From positions 1 through 18,275 of the forward strand of contig JBDSLU010000299.1 of NCBI GenBank assembly GCA_039916225.1: a stretch of 18,275 nt of DNA, read 5' to 3'. This document shows, piece after piece, positions 1 through 7,141 of the stretch; the first letter of the stretch is position 1, and the number at the start of each line of letters is the position of its first letter. Source of the stretch: JBDSLU01 sp039916225 (lineage in GTDB: Bacteria > Acidobacteriota > Vicinamibacteria > Vicinamibacterales > Vicinamibacteraceae). The translations under genes and the position numbers were made by a program. The notes under the pieces are model-generated. The model was not told the DNA's origin and did no database searches. It saw only the letters and a list, made by a program, of their open reading frames with translations.

Positions 1-48
1 GTGAGAGCGCGGCCGTGAGACCAGTAACGCCGCATATACTTTGAGGCG

Positions 49-903
49 ATGCTGCTCGACACCGCTGGGGCCCGCGTCGCCCCGGTCGATTGCGAGGCCG
101 TGGTCCGCGCCAACGCCCGGCTCTCCCCCGATTACCACGTCCTCACCCTCGACGCGCCCGACGTGGCCGCCCGCACCCAGCCGGGACAGTTCGTGATGGT
201 CAAGCCGGGCCGCGGCCTCGATCCGCTGCTGCGCCGGCCGTTCTCGATTTTCCAGATCCTGCGGGACGCCAGCGGCACGCCGACGGGCGTTTCTATCCTC
301 GGCAAGATCGTCGGCAAAGGCACCGGCCTGCTCTACGGCCTCGAGCCGGGCGAGCGGCTCGCCTGCCTCGGCCCGCTCGGCCGCCCGTTCACGCCGCCGC
401 CGGCCGATCGCCCGGTGTGGCTCGTCGCCGGCGGCGTCGGACTGGCGCCGTTCGCGACGCTGGCCGAGTCGTGCCTCACCCGCGGCCTGCACCCGACGCT
501 GTTCTACGGCGCGCGGCGGGCCGGTGACCTGCACTACGCCGAGTGGTTCGCCGAACGCGGCGTCGACGTCCGCGCCGCGACCGAGGACGGCAGCGCGGGC
601 GCGCACGGCTACGTCACGACGCCGCTCGGCCAGGCGCTGGCGACGCTGCCCGCGGACGCCGGCCCGTCGATCTATGTCTGCGGCCCGACCCCGATGATGC
701 GCGCCGTCGCCGACCTCGCCAGCCGCCACGGCCACGACGTCGAGGTATCGCTCGAGCAGACGATGGGCTGCGGCATGGGCGGCTGCTACAGCTGCGTCGT
801 GCCGGTCGTGCAGCCGGGACGCGGGCCGCACTTCGTCCGCTCGTGCCTGGCCGGCCCGACCTTCCGTGGATCCGCGCTCGCCTGGGAGGGGCTCTCCCAT
901 TGA
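49..903 (+). CDS. pyrK: Dihydroorotate dehydrogenase B, electron transfer subunit PyrK
   Basis: This 284-residue protein matches the PyrK family, the FAD/[2Fe-2S] subunit that carries electrons from the FMN subunit PyrD to NAD+ during de novo pyrimidine synthesis in the cytoplasm. The ferredoxin-reductase fold is visible: the FAD motif RPFS is at residues 63-66 and GKGTG at 89-93, the NAD-binding glycine loop AGGVGLAPF at 127-135, and CGPTPMM at 211-217. The C-terminal cluster site has C241, C246, C249 and C266 in the family spacing Cx4CxxC...C. The length is normal for the family. The ATG at 49 has a short GAGG (43-46) close upstream, and the family N-terminus starts about here. It is followed 31 bases later by pyrD, so the pair encodes the heterotetrameric class 1B enzyme. 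Nothing is missing from the active motifs. Confidence 0.95.
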   Translation: MLLDTAGARVAPVDCEAVVRANARLSPDYHVLTLDAPDVAARTQPGQFVMVKPGRGLDPLLRRPFSIFQILRDASGTPTGVSILGKIVGKGTGLLYGLEPGERLACLGPLGRPFTPPPADRPVWLVAGGVGLAPFATLAESCLTRGLHPTLFYGARRAGDLHYAEWFAERGVDVRAATEDGSAGAHGYVTTPLGQALATLPADAGPSIYVCGPTPMMRAVADLASRHGHDVEVSLEQTMGCGMGGCYSCVVPVVQPGRGPHFVRSCLAGPTFRGSALAWEGLSH

Positions 904-934
904 GGCGCTCCGATCGCGGCGTGGCGGCACGACG

Positions 935-1921
935 ATGACCGAACCGATCTCCACTCCGCACGATCCGTCGGCCCCGCGCGACCTGGCCGTTCAGGTCGGA
1001 TCCCTGACGCTCAAGAACCCGCTGATCGCGGCCAGCGGCTGCTTCGGCTACGGCGTCGAGTACGGTGCGACCATCGATCTCGCGACGCTCGGCGCGGTGT
1101 GCGTCAAAGGCCTCTTCCTCAACGAGCGGGAGGGCCACGCGCCGCCGCGGATCGTCGAGACGCCGGCCGGCATGCTCAACGCGATTGGGCTGCAGGGCGT
1201 CGGCGTCCATCGCTTCGTCCGAGAGACGCTGCCGGAACTGCGTGCGCTCGGCGCGGTGGTGATGGTCAACGTCTGCGGCAGCACGATCGACGAATACGCC
1301 GAGGTCTCGCGCATCCTCTCGGACGCCGAGGGCGTGGCCGCCATCGAGCTGAACATCTCGTGCCCGAATATCAAGGAGGGCGGCATCCAGTTCGGGTGCA
1401 GCCTGCCGGCGGCGCACGAAGTCATCGCCGCGGTCCGCAAAGCGACGCCGCTGCCGCTGATCCCCAAGCTGACGCCGAACGTCACCGACGTCGCATCGTT
1501 CGCCCGCGCCGCCGAAGAGGCCGGCGCCGACGCCGTGTCGCTGGTCAATACGTTCCTGGCGATGGCCATCGACATCGAGACGCGGCGGCCCAAGCTGACC
1601 AACGGCATGGGCGGCCTGAGCGGTCCGGCGATTCGGCCCATCGCCGTGCGCATGGTCTACGAATGCGCGCAGGCGGTGCGCATCCCGGTCATCGGGATGG
1701 GCGGCATCGCGACCGCCGAGGACGCGCTCGAGTTCCTGATCGCCGGTGCCACCGCCGTCCAGGTCGGTACCGCCAACTTCGTCGATCCGTTCGTGTGGCC
1801 GAAGCTGGTCGACGGCATCACGGCGTACCTGGAGCGCCACCGCATCGCCCGCGTCGCCGACCTGGTCGGCACCGTGCAGACGAAGAAGAAGGCCGCCGCC
1901 GAACCCACATGCAGCACGTGA
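935..1921 (+). CDS. pyrD: Dihydroorotate dehydrogenase class 1B, catalytic FMN subunit PyrD
   Basis: This 328-residue TIM-barrel flavoprotein oxidises dihydroorotate to orotate and passes electrons to PyrK. Visible family motifs are AASGCFGYG (residues 32-40), NAIGLQGVG (82-90), NVCGSTIDEY (112-121) and NISCPN (140-145). C143 in NISCPN aligns with the cysteine used as catalytic base in class 1 enzymes, whereas class 2 enzymes use serine. The C-terminal GMGGI and AGATAVQVGTANF segments are the FMN phosphate-binding part. An upstream in-frame GTG at 866 would overlap pyrK, but the ATG at 935 gives the usual N-terminus; no strong ribosome site precedes it, so coupling to pyrK is likely. Its last 13 bases overlap pyrF. 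The class 1B assignment rests on the cysteine and on the adjacent pyrK. Confidence 0.95.
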   Translation: MTEPISTPHDPSAPRDLAVQVGSLTLKNPLIAASGCFGYGVEYGATIDLATLGAVCVKGLFLNEREGHAPPRIVETPAGMLNAIGLQGVGVHRFVRETLPELRALGAVVMVNVCGSTIDEYAEVSRILSDAEGVAAIELNISCPNIKEGGIQFGCSLPAAHEVIAAVRKATPLPLIPKLTPNVTDVASFARAAEEAGADAVSLVNTFLAMAIDIETRRPKLTNGMGGLSGPAIRPIAVRMVYECAQAVRIPVIGMGGIATAEDALEFLIAGATAVQVGTANFVDPFVWPKLVDGITAYLERHRIARVADLVGTVQTKKKAAAEPTCST

Positions 1922-2643
1922 TCGATCATCGTTCCCGGATCCTGGTCGCGCTCGACGTCCCGACGGCGGCGGACGCCGTCCGCCACGCCACCACCCTCGC
2001 CGGCACCGTCGGCGGCCTCAAGATCGGCGGCACGCTGTTCACCGCCGAGGGCCCGGCCCTCGTCCGCGGCTTCGTGGAACAGGGTCACCGTGTCTTCCTC
2101 GACCTGAAGTTCCACGACATCCCGCATCAGGTCGGCGGCTCGGTGCGATCCGCCGCCGCGCTCGGGGCGTGGATGCTGACGATCCACACGTCCGGCGGCG
2201 CCGACATGATGAAGGCGGCAGCCGACGCCGCCCGCGACGCCGCGGCCAAGCTGGGCACGACGCCGCCGCTGGTCGTCGGCGTCACCGTCCTCACCAGCCT
2301 CGACGACGCGACGCTCGCTGGCGTGGGCGTGGCCCGCCCGATGGCCGAACAGGTCGAGCGCCTGGCCGTGCTCGCGCGCGAGTCGGGGATCGACGGCGTC
2401 GTCTCGTCGCCGCAGGAAGCGGCGCGGCTGCGGGCGCTGTGCGGGCCGGACTTCCTGCTGGTCACGCCGGGGATCCGCCCGACGCCGGCGCCGGGCGCGC
2501 CGCGGTCCGACGATCAGGCGCGGACGCTGACAGCCGCGCAGGCGATCGCCGCCGGCGCCAGCTACCTCGTCGTCGGCCGTCCGATCCTCGGCGCCGGGGA
2601 TCCGCGCGCCGCCGCCCACGCCCTCGCCGCCGAAATCGGCTAG
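1909..2643 (+). CDS. pyrF: Orotidine 5'-phosphate decarboxylase
   Basis: This 244-residue enzyme decarboxylates OMP to UMP, the last step of the de novo pathway. It shows the type 1 PyrF motifs: ALDV at residues 14-17, LKIGGTLFTAEGP at 37-49, the catalytic charged cluster DLKFHDIP at 65-72 (D65, K67, D70), PGIRP at 187-191 and GRPI at 223-226, which hold the phosphate. The length fits the short bacterial form. The ATG at 1909 lies inside the end of pyrD (13-base overlap), which points to translational coupling; an in-frame GTG at 1918 is a less likely alternative. It is the last gene of the pyrK-pyrD-pyrF operon and runs convergently toward pal, with a perfect hairpin between them. Confidence 0.95.
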   Translation: MQHVIDHRSRILVALDVPTAADAVRHATTLAGTVGGLKIGGTLFTAEGPALVRGFVEQGHRVFLDLKFHDIPHQVGGSVRSAAALGAWMLTIHTSGGADMMKAAADAARDAAAKLGTTPPLVVGVTVLTSLDDATLAGVGVARPMAEQVERLAVLARESGIDGVVSSPQEAARLRALCGPDFLLVTPGIRPTPAPGAPRSDDQARTLTAAQAIAAGASYLVVGRPILGAGDPRAAAHALAAEIG

Positions 2644-2682
2644 CTCCCGGAGACCGTCCGGGACGCGCACAACATCGCAGAC

Positions 2683-2719
2683 AATGAAACGGCCGGCCCC
2701 TCTTTCGAAAGGCCGGCCG
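2683..2719 (-). terminator. Probable intrinsic terminator of pal, shared hairpin with pyrF
   Basis: A perfect 9-bp GC stem (CGGCCGGCC at 2690-2698 with GGCCGGCCG at 2711-2719) encloses a 12-base loop containing TTTCGAAA. On the minus strand the stem is followed by TTTCATT, a weak U-tract, so it best serves pal. No T-run follows on the plus strand, but the hairpin also lies 46 bases after the pyrF stop and may slow polymerase from that side. Confidence 0.6.
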
Positions 2720-2740
2720 CGGCGAGACGCGTAGTCCGCG

Positions 2741-3313
2741 CTACTTCGCGGTGATCAGGAAGTGCCCGCGGCGGTTCTGCGAGTAACAGCTGTCCGCGCG
2801 CTCGTTGCAGAACGGCTGTTCCTTGCCCTTGCTGACGACGGTCACCCGGTCGGCGCCGATGCCCAGGCTGGTCAGGTAGGCCCGCACCGCGGTGGCGCGG
2901 CGTTCACCGAGCGCCAGGTTGTATTCCGCCGTGCCGCGTTCGTCGCAGTGCCCCTCGACCGAGATCTTCAACGACGTCCACCGCTTCAGGTAATCGGCGT
3001 TCTTCTGCAGCGACGCCCGCGCCTCGTCGGCGAGGTCGGAGTGGTCGAGCTCGAAGAACACGTCGCCGAGCGGCTTCTTGGCGTTGAGCTCCTCGAGCGA
3101 CATGCGCGCGAAGATCTCGTCCTCGGTCGGCACGCGCGTCTCGGGCGCCGGCGTGGGGGCCGGAGGCGGCGGTGGGGGCGGCGGCGGAGCGGCCTCGACC
3201 GGCGGTGGCGGAGGCGGAGCCGGCGGCGGCGGGGGCGGCTTCTTGCCGCACGCCGCCAGAGCCATGGCCAGGCAGAGGGAGAGGGTCAACAGCCGCGCGC
3301 GAGATTGAGACAT
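2741..3313 (-). CDS. pal: Peptidoglycan-associated lipoprotein Pal (OmpA-like domain)
   Basis: This 190-residue lipoprotein tethers the outer membrane to peptidoglycan as part of the Tol-Pal system. The start at 3313 is chosen because it begins a signal peptide (about residues 5-21) ending in the lipobox LAAC, with C22 as the lipidated residue, and because GGGAG lies 8 bases upstream. A proline-rich linker (residues 26-57) follows. The OmpA-like domain runs from about 80 to 190, with the Pal motif VEGHCDERGTAEYN at 119-132 and LGERRA at 135-140, and C169/C176 probably form a disulfide near the NRR motif at 180-182. No tol or ybgF gene lies beside it here. It stands 106 bases downstream of the glycosyltransferase gene, so it may use its own promoter. 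The identification is secure at family level. Confidence 0.92.
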   Translation of the reverse strand: MSQSRARLLTLSLCLAMALAACGKKPPPPPPAPPPPPPVEAAPPPPPPPPPAPTPAPETRVPTEDEIFARMSLEELNAKKPLGDVFFELDHSDLADEARASLQKNADYLKRWTSLKISVEGHCDERGTAEYNLALGERRATAVRAYLTSLGIGADRVTVVSKGKEQPFCNERADSCYSQNRRGHFLITAK

Positions 3314-3377
3314 CGAGGAAACTCCCGGGAGAAGGGCCAGTCGGCGCGACGTGTCGCCGCCGTCGACAGACCACGAA

Positions 3378-3383
3378 ACTATA
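3378..3383 (-). promoter_or_regulatory. Possible -10 element for pal
   Basis: On the minus strand the hexamer TATAGT (five of six matches to TATAAT) lies 64 bases upstream of the pal ATG. No good -35 hexamer is seen 16-18 bases further upstream, so this is a weak call based on one element and on the 106-base gap before pal. Confidence 0.3.
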
Positions 3384-3419
3384 CACGCAGCGCCCGATCG
3401 TCGGGGACCCGTGTGGACG

Positions 3420-5879
3420 CTACTGCGGCGACAGCCGGCCCGCGTCGATGACCGAGGCCTCGAAGACGCGGAGGCCCAGCGCCCGACGATCGCCATGACG
3501 CGGATCGCCGGCGGCGACATGGTCGGCCGGCACGTACGTTCGGCTCGATCGGAGCACGATCCGTCCGTTGGCCGCCCGCAGGACTTCCGCCGGCACCGTC
3601 GCCTCGATGGTGAACGCGTCACCGGGCGTCGCCCGGACCAGTTCGCGCTCACCAGCCGACAACGTGACTATCGGCGCATCGTCGAAGGTCTTCAGGGGAG
3701 ATTCCGCGACCAGCCGGATATGGACGTCGCGATCGACCGGCCACACCTGGATCCAGGACTCGCCGCTCGACCATCGCCAGCGGAGTCCCGTCCGCGGCTG
3801 ATACTCGTCCTCGAACCAGCCGTCGGCGTAGGCGAACTGCACGCGATCGAGCGGTTGCAGGCCGAACTGTTCGATCGCGGCCGGCACGATCCGCGTCGAT
3901 CCGTCGGTCGGTGCGGCGGTGACGACGAAGCGTTCGAGCGTCGGGCCTGCTACGGCCGAGCCGGCGATCGTCAGGCTGCGGACGAAGAACCCGGGCGCGG
4001 CGGGCACCTCCCACGCATCGAGGACCCGATCCCCGAGCTGCAGGGTGAACCGGACCGGCGGGCCACCCGGCCCGGCGAGGTTGCGGCCGCCGATGACGAG
4101 ACGCCGGTCCGCGGCGCTGCGCCGCAGCCAGCCCTCGGCGCCACCCTGCGCCGGTCCCTTGCCGTCGGCGTTCGAGACGCCGGCGATCTCCGGCGACAGG
4201 GCCCAGCCCCGGCCAAGGAACCAGGCCGGCGGACCGTCGACGACGATCCAGTCGAGCGCCCCCGGGCGCGTGCCCCCGAGCACGCCCGCCGCCAGCGGCG
4301 TCGACCAGTCGTAGTGCCCGTGGGCGCGCTGACTACCCGGATCGATGAGCGCCAGGTCGGTGCGGCGCCAGTCGGCGAGCACCCAGGTCCGCGCCGTCCC
4401 ACCCTCTTGCCAGTAGCGCACCATCTCGAGCCATTCGTGCCCGGGCGGCGCGTCGAGCAGCCGCCACGGGAAGCCAGCCGGCCCGAGCAACCCGCGGACA
4501 CGTCGCGTCTCGGCATAGGCGCGCCGGTGCATCGCGACGATGACGTCCGACGGCGGACTCGAGATCGCTGGCCGATCGCGTGGCTGGCCCGCGCTACGCA
4601 TGTCGGCGAACAGGCGGAACACCGGCGCCCGTTCGCCGGTGTAGGCAAGGAGCGCGGGAACGCCCGTCGCCACGCAGATGACGATGACCGCCGCAGCACC
4701 ACTCCGCAACGCCCAGCGGCCGATGCCGGCCGAGCCGAGCCCGCGCAGGCCGATCGCCGCGAGCATCGCGATCGCCGGCACGAGCGGCAACGCATAGCGC
4801 GTCGTGACGTTCTCCTGCCAGACCAGATGGAAGATGGCGTAGGGCAAGGCAGCGCCGGCGAGCAGCACGAGCCCGCGGCGATCGCGGCGGAGCAGCACCA
4901 CGATGCCGATCGCAGCCAGGGCGAGCACGACGATGGCGACCGGCAGCGGCCCCCACGGCAGCAGGAACGTCTGCAGCAGGTTCATCGCCAGCCGCCACAC
5001 CGGTCGGGTGCTCGTGAAGAGCATGTCGACGCCCGCGAGGTCGTCGCCGGCCTGCGAGGCAATCGCGCGCCAGTAGGCGCCGGGACCGCCGGAGGCCACG
5101 ACCAGCGGAATCGCCCACGCCAGGAGCCCCACCGTGAACGTCACCGCGCTGCCGACGACCGCGGCGGCGGCGCTGCGTCCGGCGCGATCGGCGATGACGA
5201 GGACCAGCAGCGGCACCGTCAGCCAGGCCGTCTGCGTCCGCAGCCCGATGGCGACACCGGCGGCGAACGCCGCCAGCACCACGAGCCGGCCCGTGGCGGC
5301 GAGCTCCGCCGGCAAGACCTCGCGCGTCCGCCAGCCGCGCTGCCGCGCGAACGCCGTCGCCAGGAGCGCCTGGACGCCGAGCGCCGCAGCCAGGCCCGGC
5401 GCGTCGCTGAGCGGCCGGCTGGCCGTGACGAGCGCCAGCGGACAGACCAGGGCGATCACGCCGGCGGCGAGCGCCGTCTCGCCGTCGCCGCTGACCGCGC
5501 GCGCCACCGGCAGCATCGCGACGATCAGCAGGCCACCGGCCAGCATCGCCAGGAGCGACAACGCCGCGGTCTCGACCGGCACGGCGGTCCACGGCGCCGG
5601 CACGAGGAAGGACAGACCGCTCGCCGCGTGGGCGAGGCCGGCGACGACCTTCCCCGCCGCGATCAGGATCGGGTAGCCAGGCGGATGCGGCTGATGCTGG
5701 GCGACGTCGAAATCGCGGACGCCGAGCGTGAAGTTGATGGCGTCGACGTCGTCGAGATGCCCCGGTCCGGCGACGACGTGCAGGAGCAGCGCGAAGAGCC
5801 CGATGACCAGGGCCAGCCAGGCCCAGACGCGCCTGCCGCCGGGGCCGTCTCCCACGCCGACCGGCGACGGTTGGGGCAC
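3420..5879 (-). CDS. GT-C type integral membrane glycosyltransferase (GT39/PMT_2-like) with large C-terminal soluble domain
   Basis: This 819-residue protein has a membrane N-terminal half (about ten hydrophobic segments between residues 18 and 412) and a soluble C-terminal half (about 430-819). The first external loop carries the acidic motif HLDDVD (41-46) and then HQPHPPGYP (62-70). This is typical of the polyprenyl-phosphate-sugar-dependent GT-C families, where the acidic pair binds metal or donor. RPLSD is at 155-159. The GTG at 5879 is chosen because it follows the larE stop by 5 bases; the longer open frame up to 6206 only shadows larE, and no strong ribosome site is seen, so coupling is likely. 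It probably transfers a sugar from a lipid carrier on the periplasmic side. Donor and acceptor cannot be read from sequence. The C-terminal half looks beta-rich and was not recognised. Confidence 0.75.
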   Translation of the reverse strand: MPQPSPVGVGDGPGGRRVWAWLALVIGLFALLLHVVAGPGHLDDVDAINFTLGVRDFDVAQHQPHPPGYPILIAAGKVVAGLAHAASGLSFLVPAPWTAVPVETAALSLLAMLAGGLLIVAMLPVARAVSGDGETALAAGVIALVCPLALVTASRPLSDAPGLAAALGVQALLATAFARQRGWRTREVLPAELAATGRLVVLAAFAAGVAIGLRTQTAWLTVPLLVLVIADRAGRSAAAAVVGSAVTFTVGLLAWAIPLVVASGGPGAYWRAIASQAGDDLAGVDMLFTSTRPVWRLAMNLLQTFLLPWGPLPVAIVVLALAAIGIVVLLRRDRRGLVLLAGAALPYAIFHLVWQENVTTRYALPLVPAIAMLAAIGLRGLGSAGIGRWALRSGAAAVIVICVATGVPALLAYTGERAPVFRLFADMRSAGQPRDRPAISSPPSDVIVAMHRRAYAETRRVRGLLGPAGFPWRLLDAPPGHEWLEMVRYWQEGGTARTWVLADWRRTDLALIDPGSQRAHGHYDWSTPLAAGVLGGTRPGALDWIVVDGPPAWFLGRGWALSPEIAGVSNADGKGPAQGGAEGWLRRSAADRRLVIGGRNLAGPGGPPVRFTLQLGDRVLDAWEVPAAPGFFVRSLTIAGSAVAGPTLERFVVTAAPTDGSTRIVPAAIEQFGLQPLDRVQFAYADGWFEDEYQPRTGLRWRWSSGESWIQVWPVDRDVHIRLVAESPLKTFDDAPIVTLSAGERELVRATPGDAFTIEATVPAEVLRAANGRIVLRSSRTYVPADHVAAGDPRHGDRRALGLRVFEASVIDAGRLSPQ

Positions 5880-5884
5880 GGACG

Positions 5885-6718
5885 TCAGTCGACCACTCTG
5901 AGCGGAATGCGATCGTTGAGGCTGCCGGTACGATAGCCCTCGAGGTCGAGGGCGACGAAGCGGAAGCCGGCGGACTTGACCGCCGCCGCGATGGCCCGGG
6001 CGGTGTCGGGCTCGACGGCACGCGCGAGGTCGGCACGCGCCAGCTCGAGGCGGGCCACGTCGTCGTGGTGGCGCACGCGACAACCTCGGAAGCCGAGCGC
6101 GCGCAGCGCGGTCTCGGCCTGGTCGATGGCCCGCAGCTTCTCCGGCGTCACGGCGGATTCGTACGGCACGCGCGACGACAGGCAGGCCGAGGCCGGCTCG
6201 TCCCACTGCGGCAGGCCGGCCTTGTGCGCGAGGGCGCGGATCGACGCCTTGTCGAGCCCGACTTCGTCGAGGGGGCTGCGGACGCCGGCTTCGCGCGCCG
6301 CCTGGCGTCCGGGTCGGTAATCGCCGCGATCGTCGGCGTTGTTGCCGTCGACGATGACCGCGAGGCCGCGCTCACGCGCCAGCCCGCCGAGGACGGTATA
6401 GAGCTCGTCCTTGCAGTAATAACAGCGGTTGACCGGATTGGCGCGGTACTCGGGCCGATCGATCTCCCGGGTGTGCACGACCTCGTGCGGAAAACCGGCC
6501 TGACGCGCCAGCGTCAGGGCGAGATCGTAGTGGTGGGCGGGATAACTCTCGCTGAGCGCCGTCACCGCCAGCGCGTGGTCGCCCAGCACGTCGTGGGCGA
6601 GCCACGCCAGATACGCGGAGTCGACGCCGCCGCTGAAGGCGACGAGCACCGAGCCGTACCCGGCGAACAGGTCGCGGAGCGCGCGCTCGGCCTCGAGCGC
6701 GGGCGCGTCGGGAAGCAT
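5885..6718 (-). CDS. larE: LarE-family PP-loop ATP pyrophosphatase / sulfur transferase
   Basis: This 277-residue protein matches LarE, which adenylates the pyridinium carboxylate of the nickel-pincer nucleotide precursor and inserts sulfur. The PP-loop SGGVDS is at residues 29-34 near the N-terminus. NRCYYCK (97-103) supplies C99 and C102, and PASACLSSR (175-183) supplies C179, which aligns with the sacrificial cysteine of Lactobacillus LarE. Having all three cysteines suggests the variant that holds a [4Fe-4S] cluster and can act catalytically; this is an inference from family knowledge. The ATG at 6718 is chosen over an extension to 6847, because the extension runs through the coding region of the neighbouring gene and gives only low-complexity sequence. 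The stop is 5 bases before the glycosyltransferase start. No larA, larB or larC is in the window, so another thiolation substrate remains possible. Confidence 0.85.
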   Translation of the reverse strand: MLPDAPALEAERALRDLFAGYGSVLVAFSGGVDSAYLAWLAHDVLGDHALAVTALSESYPAHHYDLALTLARQAGFPHEVVHTREIDRPEYRANPVNRCYYCKDELYTVLGGLARERGLAVIVDGNNADDRGDYRPGRQAAREAGVRSPLDEVGLDKASIRALAHKAGLPQWDEPASACLSSRVPYESAVTPEKLRAIDQAETALRALGFRGCRVRHHDDVARLELARADLARAVEPDTARAIAAAVKSAGFRFVALDLEGYRTGSLNDRIPLRVVD

Positions 6719-6734
6719 TGGATCGGGTGGCGGA

Positions 6735-6998
6735 CTACTCCTCCCAATCCTCCTTTTCTTCTTCCTCATCCTCGTCGTCGGCGTCGTCTTCCTCGCCGTC
6801 GTCCGATGCCTTTTCTTCTTCCTCGTCCTCGTCGTCGTCGTCCTCATCCTCGTCGTCCGCAGTTTCGAACTCGAGGGGGGACAAGCTGTTCACGAGGAGG
6901 CTCGCGCCGCACTCCGGACAATTGACGGTGTCGCCTTCTTCTACATCGAACTCGTCGACTTCCAAATCGTCCGCGTCGCACGCCGGGCAGGTGGCCAT
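6735..6998 (-). CDS. lysW: LysW/ArgW-like zinc-ribbon amino-group carrier protein with expanded acidic tail
   Basis: This 87-residue protein has a zinc ribbon with C4, C7, C27 and C30, followed by GASLLVNSLSPLEFE (31-45), which resembles the LysW core (CGAxLxVxxLxPLxxE). It ends in EDWEE, close to the LysW tail EDWGE, whose final glutamate carries the aminoadipate or glutamate substrate in lysine/arginine synthesis. Between core and tail, residues 48-83 are almost entirely Asp and Glu, where typical LysW has only a few residues. The start is the ATG at 6998, with GGAG 6 bases upstream. It is the first gene of a run with larE 16 bases downstream. No lysX, lysZ, lysY or lysJ is nearby, so the carrier role is inferred from core and tail only. 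It could instead be an unrelated acidic zinc-ribbon protein. Confidence 0.6.
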   Translation of the reverse strand: MATCPACDADDLEVDEFDVEEGDTVNCPECGASLLVNSLSPLEFETADDEDEDDDDEDEEEEKASDDGEEDDADDEDEEEEKEDWEE

Positions 6999-7064
6999 CT
7001 CACGCTCCAGTTATGGTCCGAGCCGCGCCCCCTTTGTGCCATCCAGGGGTCGAAGCGAAGCCGG

Positions 7065-7070
7065 ATTATA
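7065..7070 (-). promoter_or_regulatory. Probable -10 element for the lysW-larE-glycosyltransferase run
   Basis: On the minus strand this is a perfect TATAAT, 66 bases upstream of the lysW ATG. The sequence 16-19 bases further upstream is GC-rich and gives no good -35 match (best TTGCGC at a long 19-base spacing), so only the -10 is claimed. The 143-base gap shared with the divergent receiver-PilZ gene shows no equally clear plus-strand promoter. Confidence 0.45.
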
Positions 7071-7141
7071 GCAGCCTGCGCGCGAGACGGCGCAACCGCC
7101 GGCAACGCCAAGAACGCCTTGAAATACAGGCCTGTGGCAGA

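Noticed and set aside
35..40. TATACT as a -10 element for pyrK
   Set aside because: It would place the transcription start within a few bases of the ATG at 49 despite a GAGG site between, and no -35 match is visible. The operon promoter is more likely outside the window.
614..1840. A 408-codon open frame on the minus strand across pyrK and pyrD
   Set aside because: It covers two certain genes in antisense and shows only low-complexity Arg/Asp-rich sequence.
3351..5936. An 861-codon open frame on the plus strand opposite the glycosyltransferase gene
   Set aside because: Its translation is rich in Arg, Asp, Gln and His without any family motif, the usual antisense shadow of a GC-rich gene. 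The minus-strand reading has membrane helices and GT-C motifs.
5880..6206. N-terminal extension of the glycosyltransferase to an ATG at 6206
   Set aside because: The extra residues lie wholly inside larE in another frame and add no membrane or family sequence; the GTG at 5879 fits the gene junction.
6719..6847. N-terminal extension of LarE to an ATG at 6847
   Set aside because: It is an Arg/Thr/Lys-rich shadow of the acidic tail of the LysW-like gene; the ATG at 6718 gives the normal LarE length.
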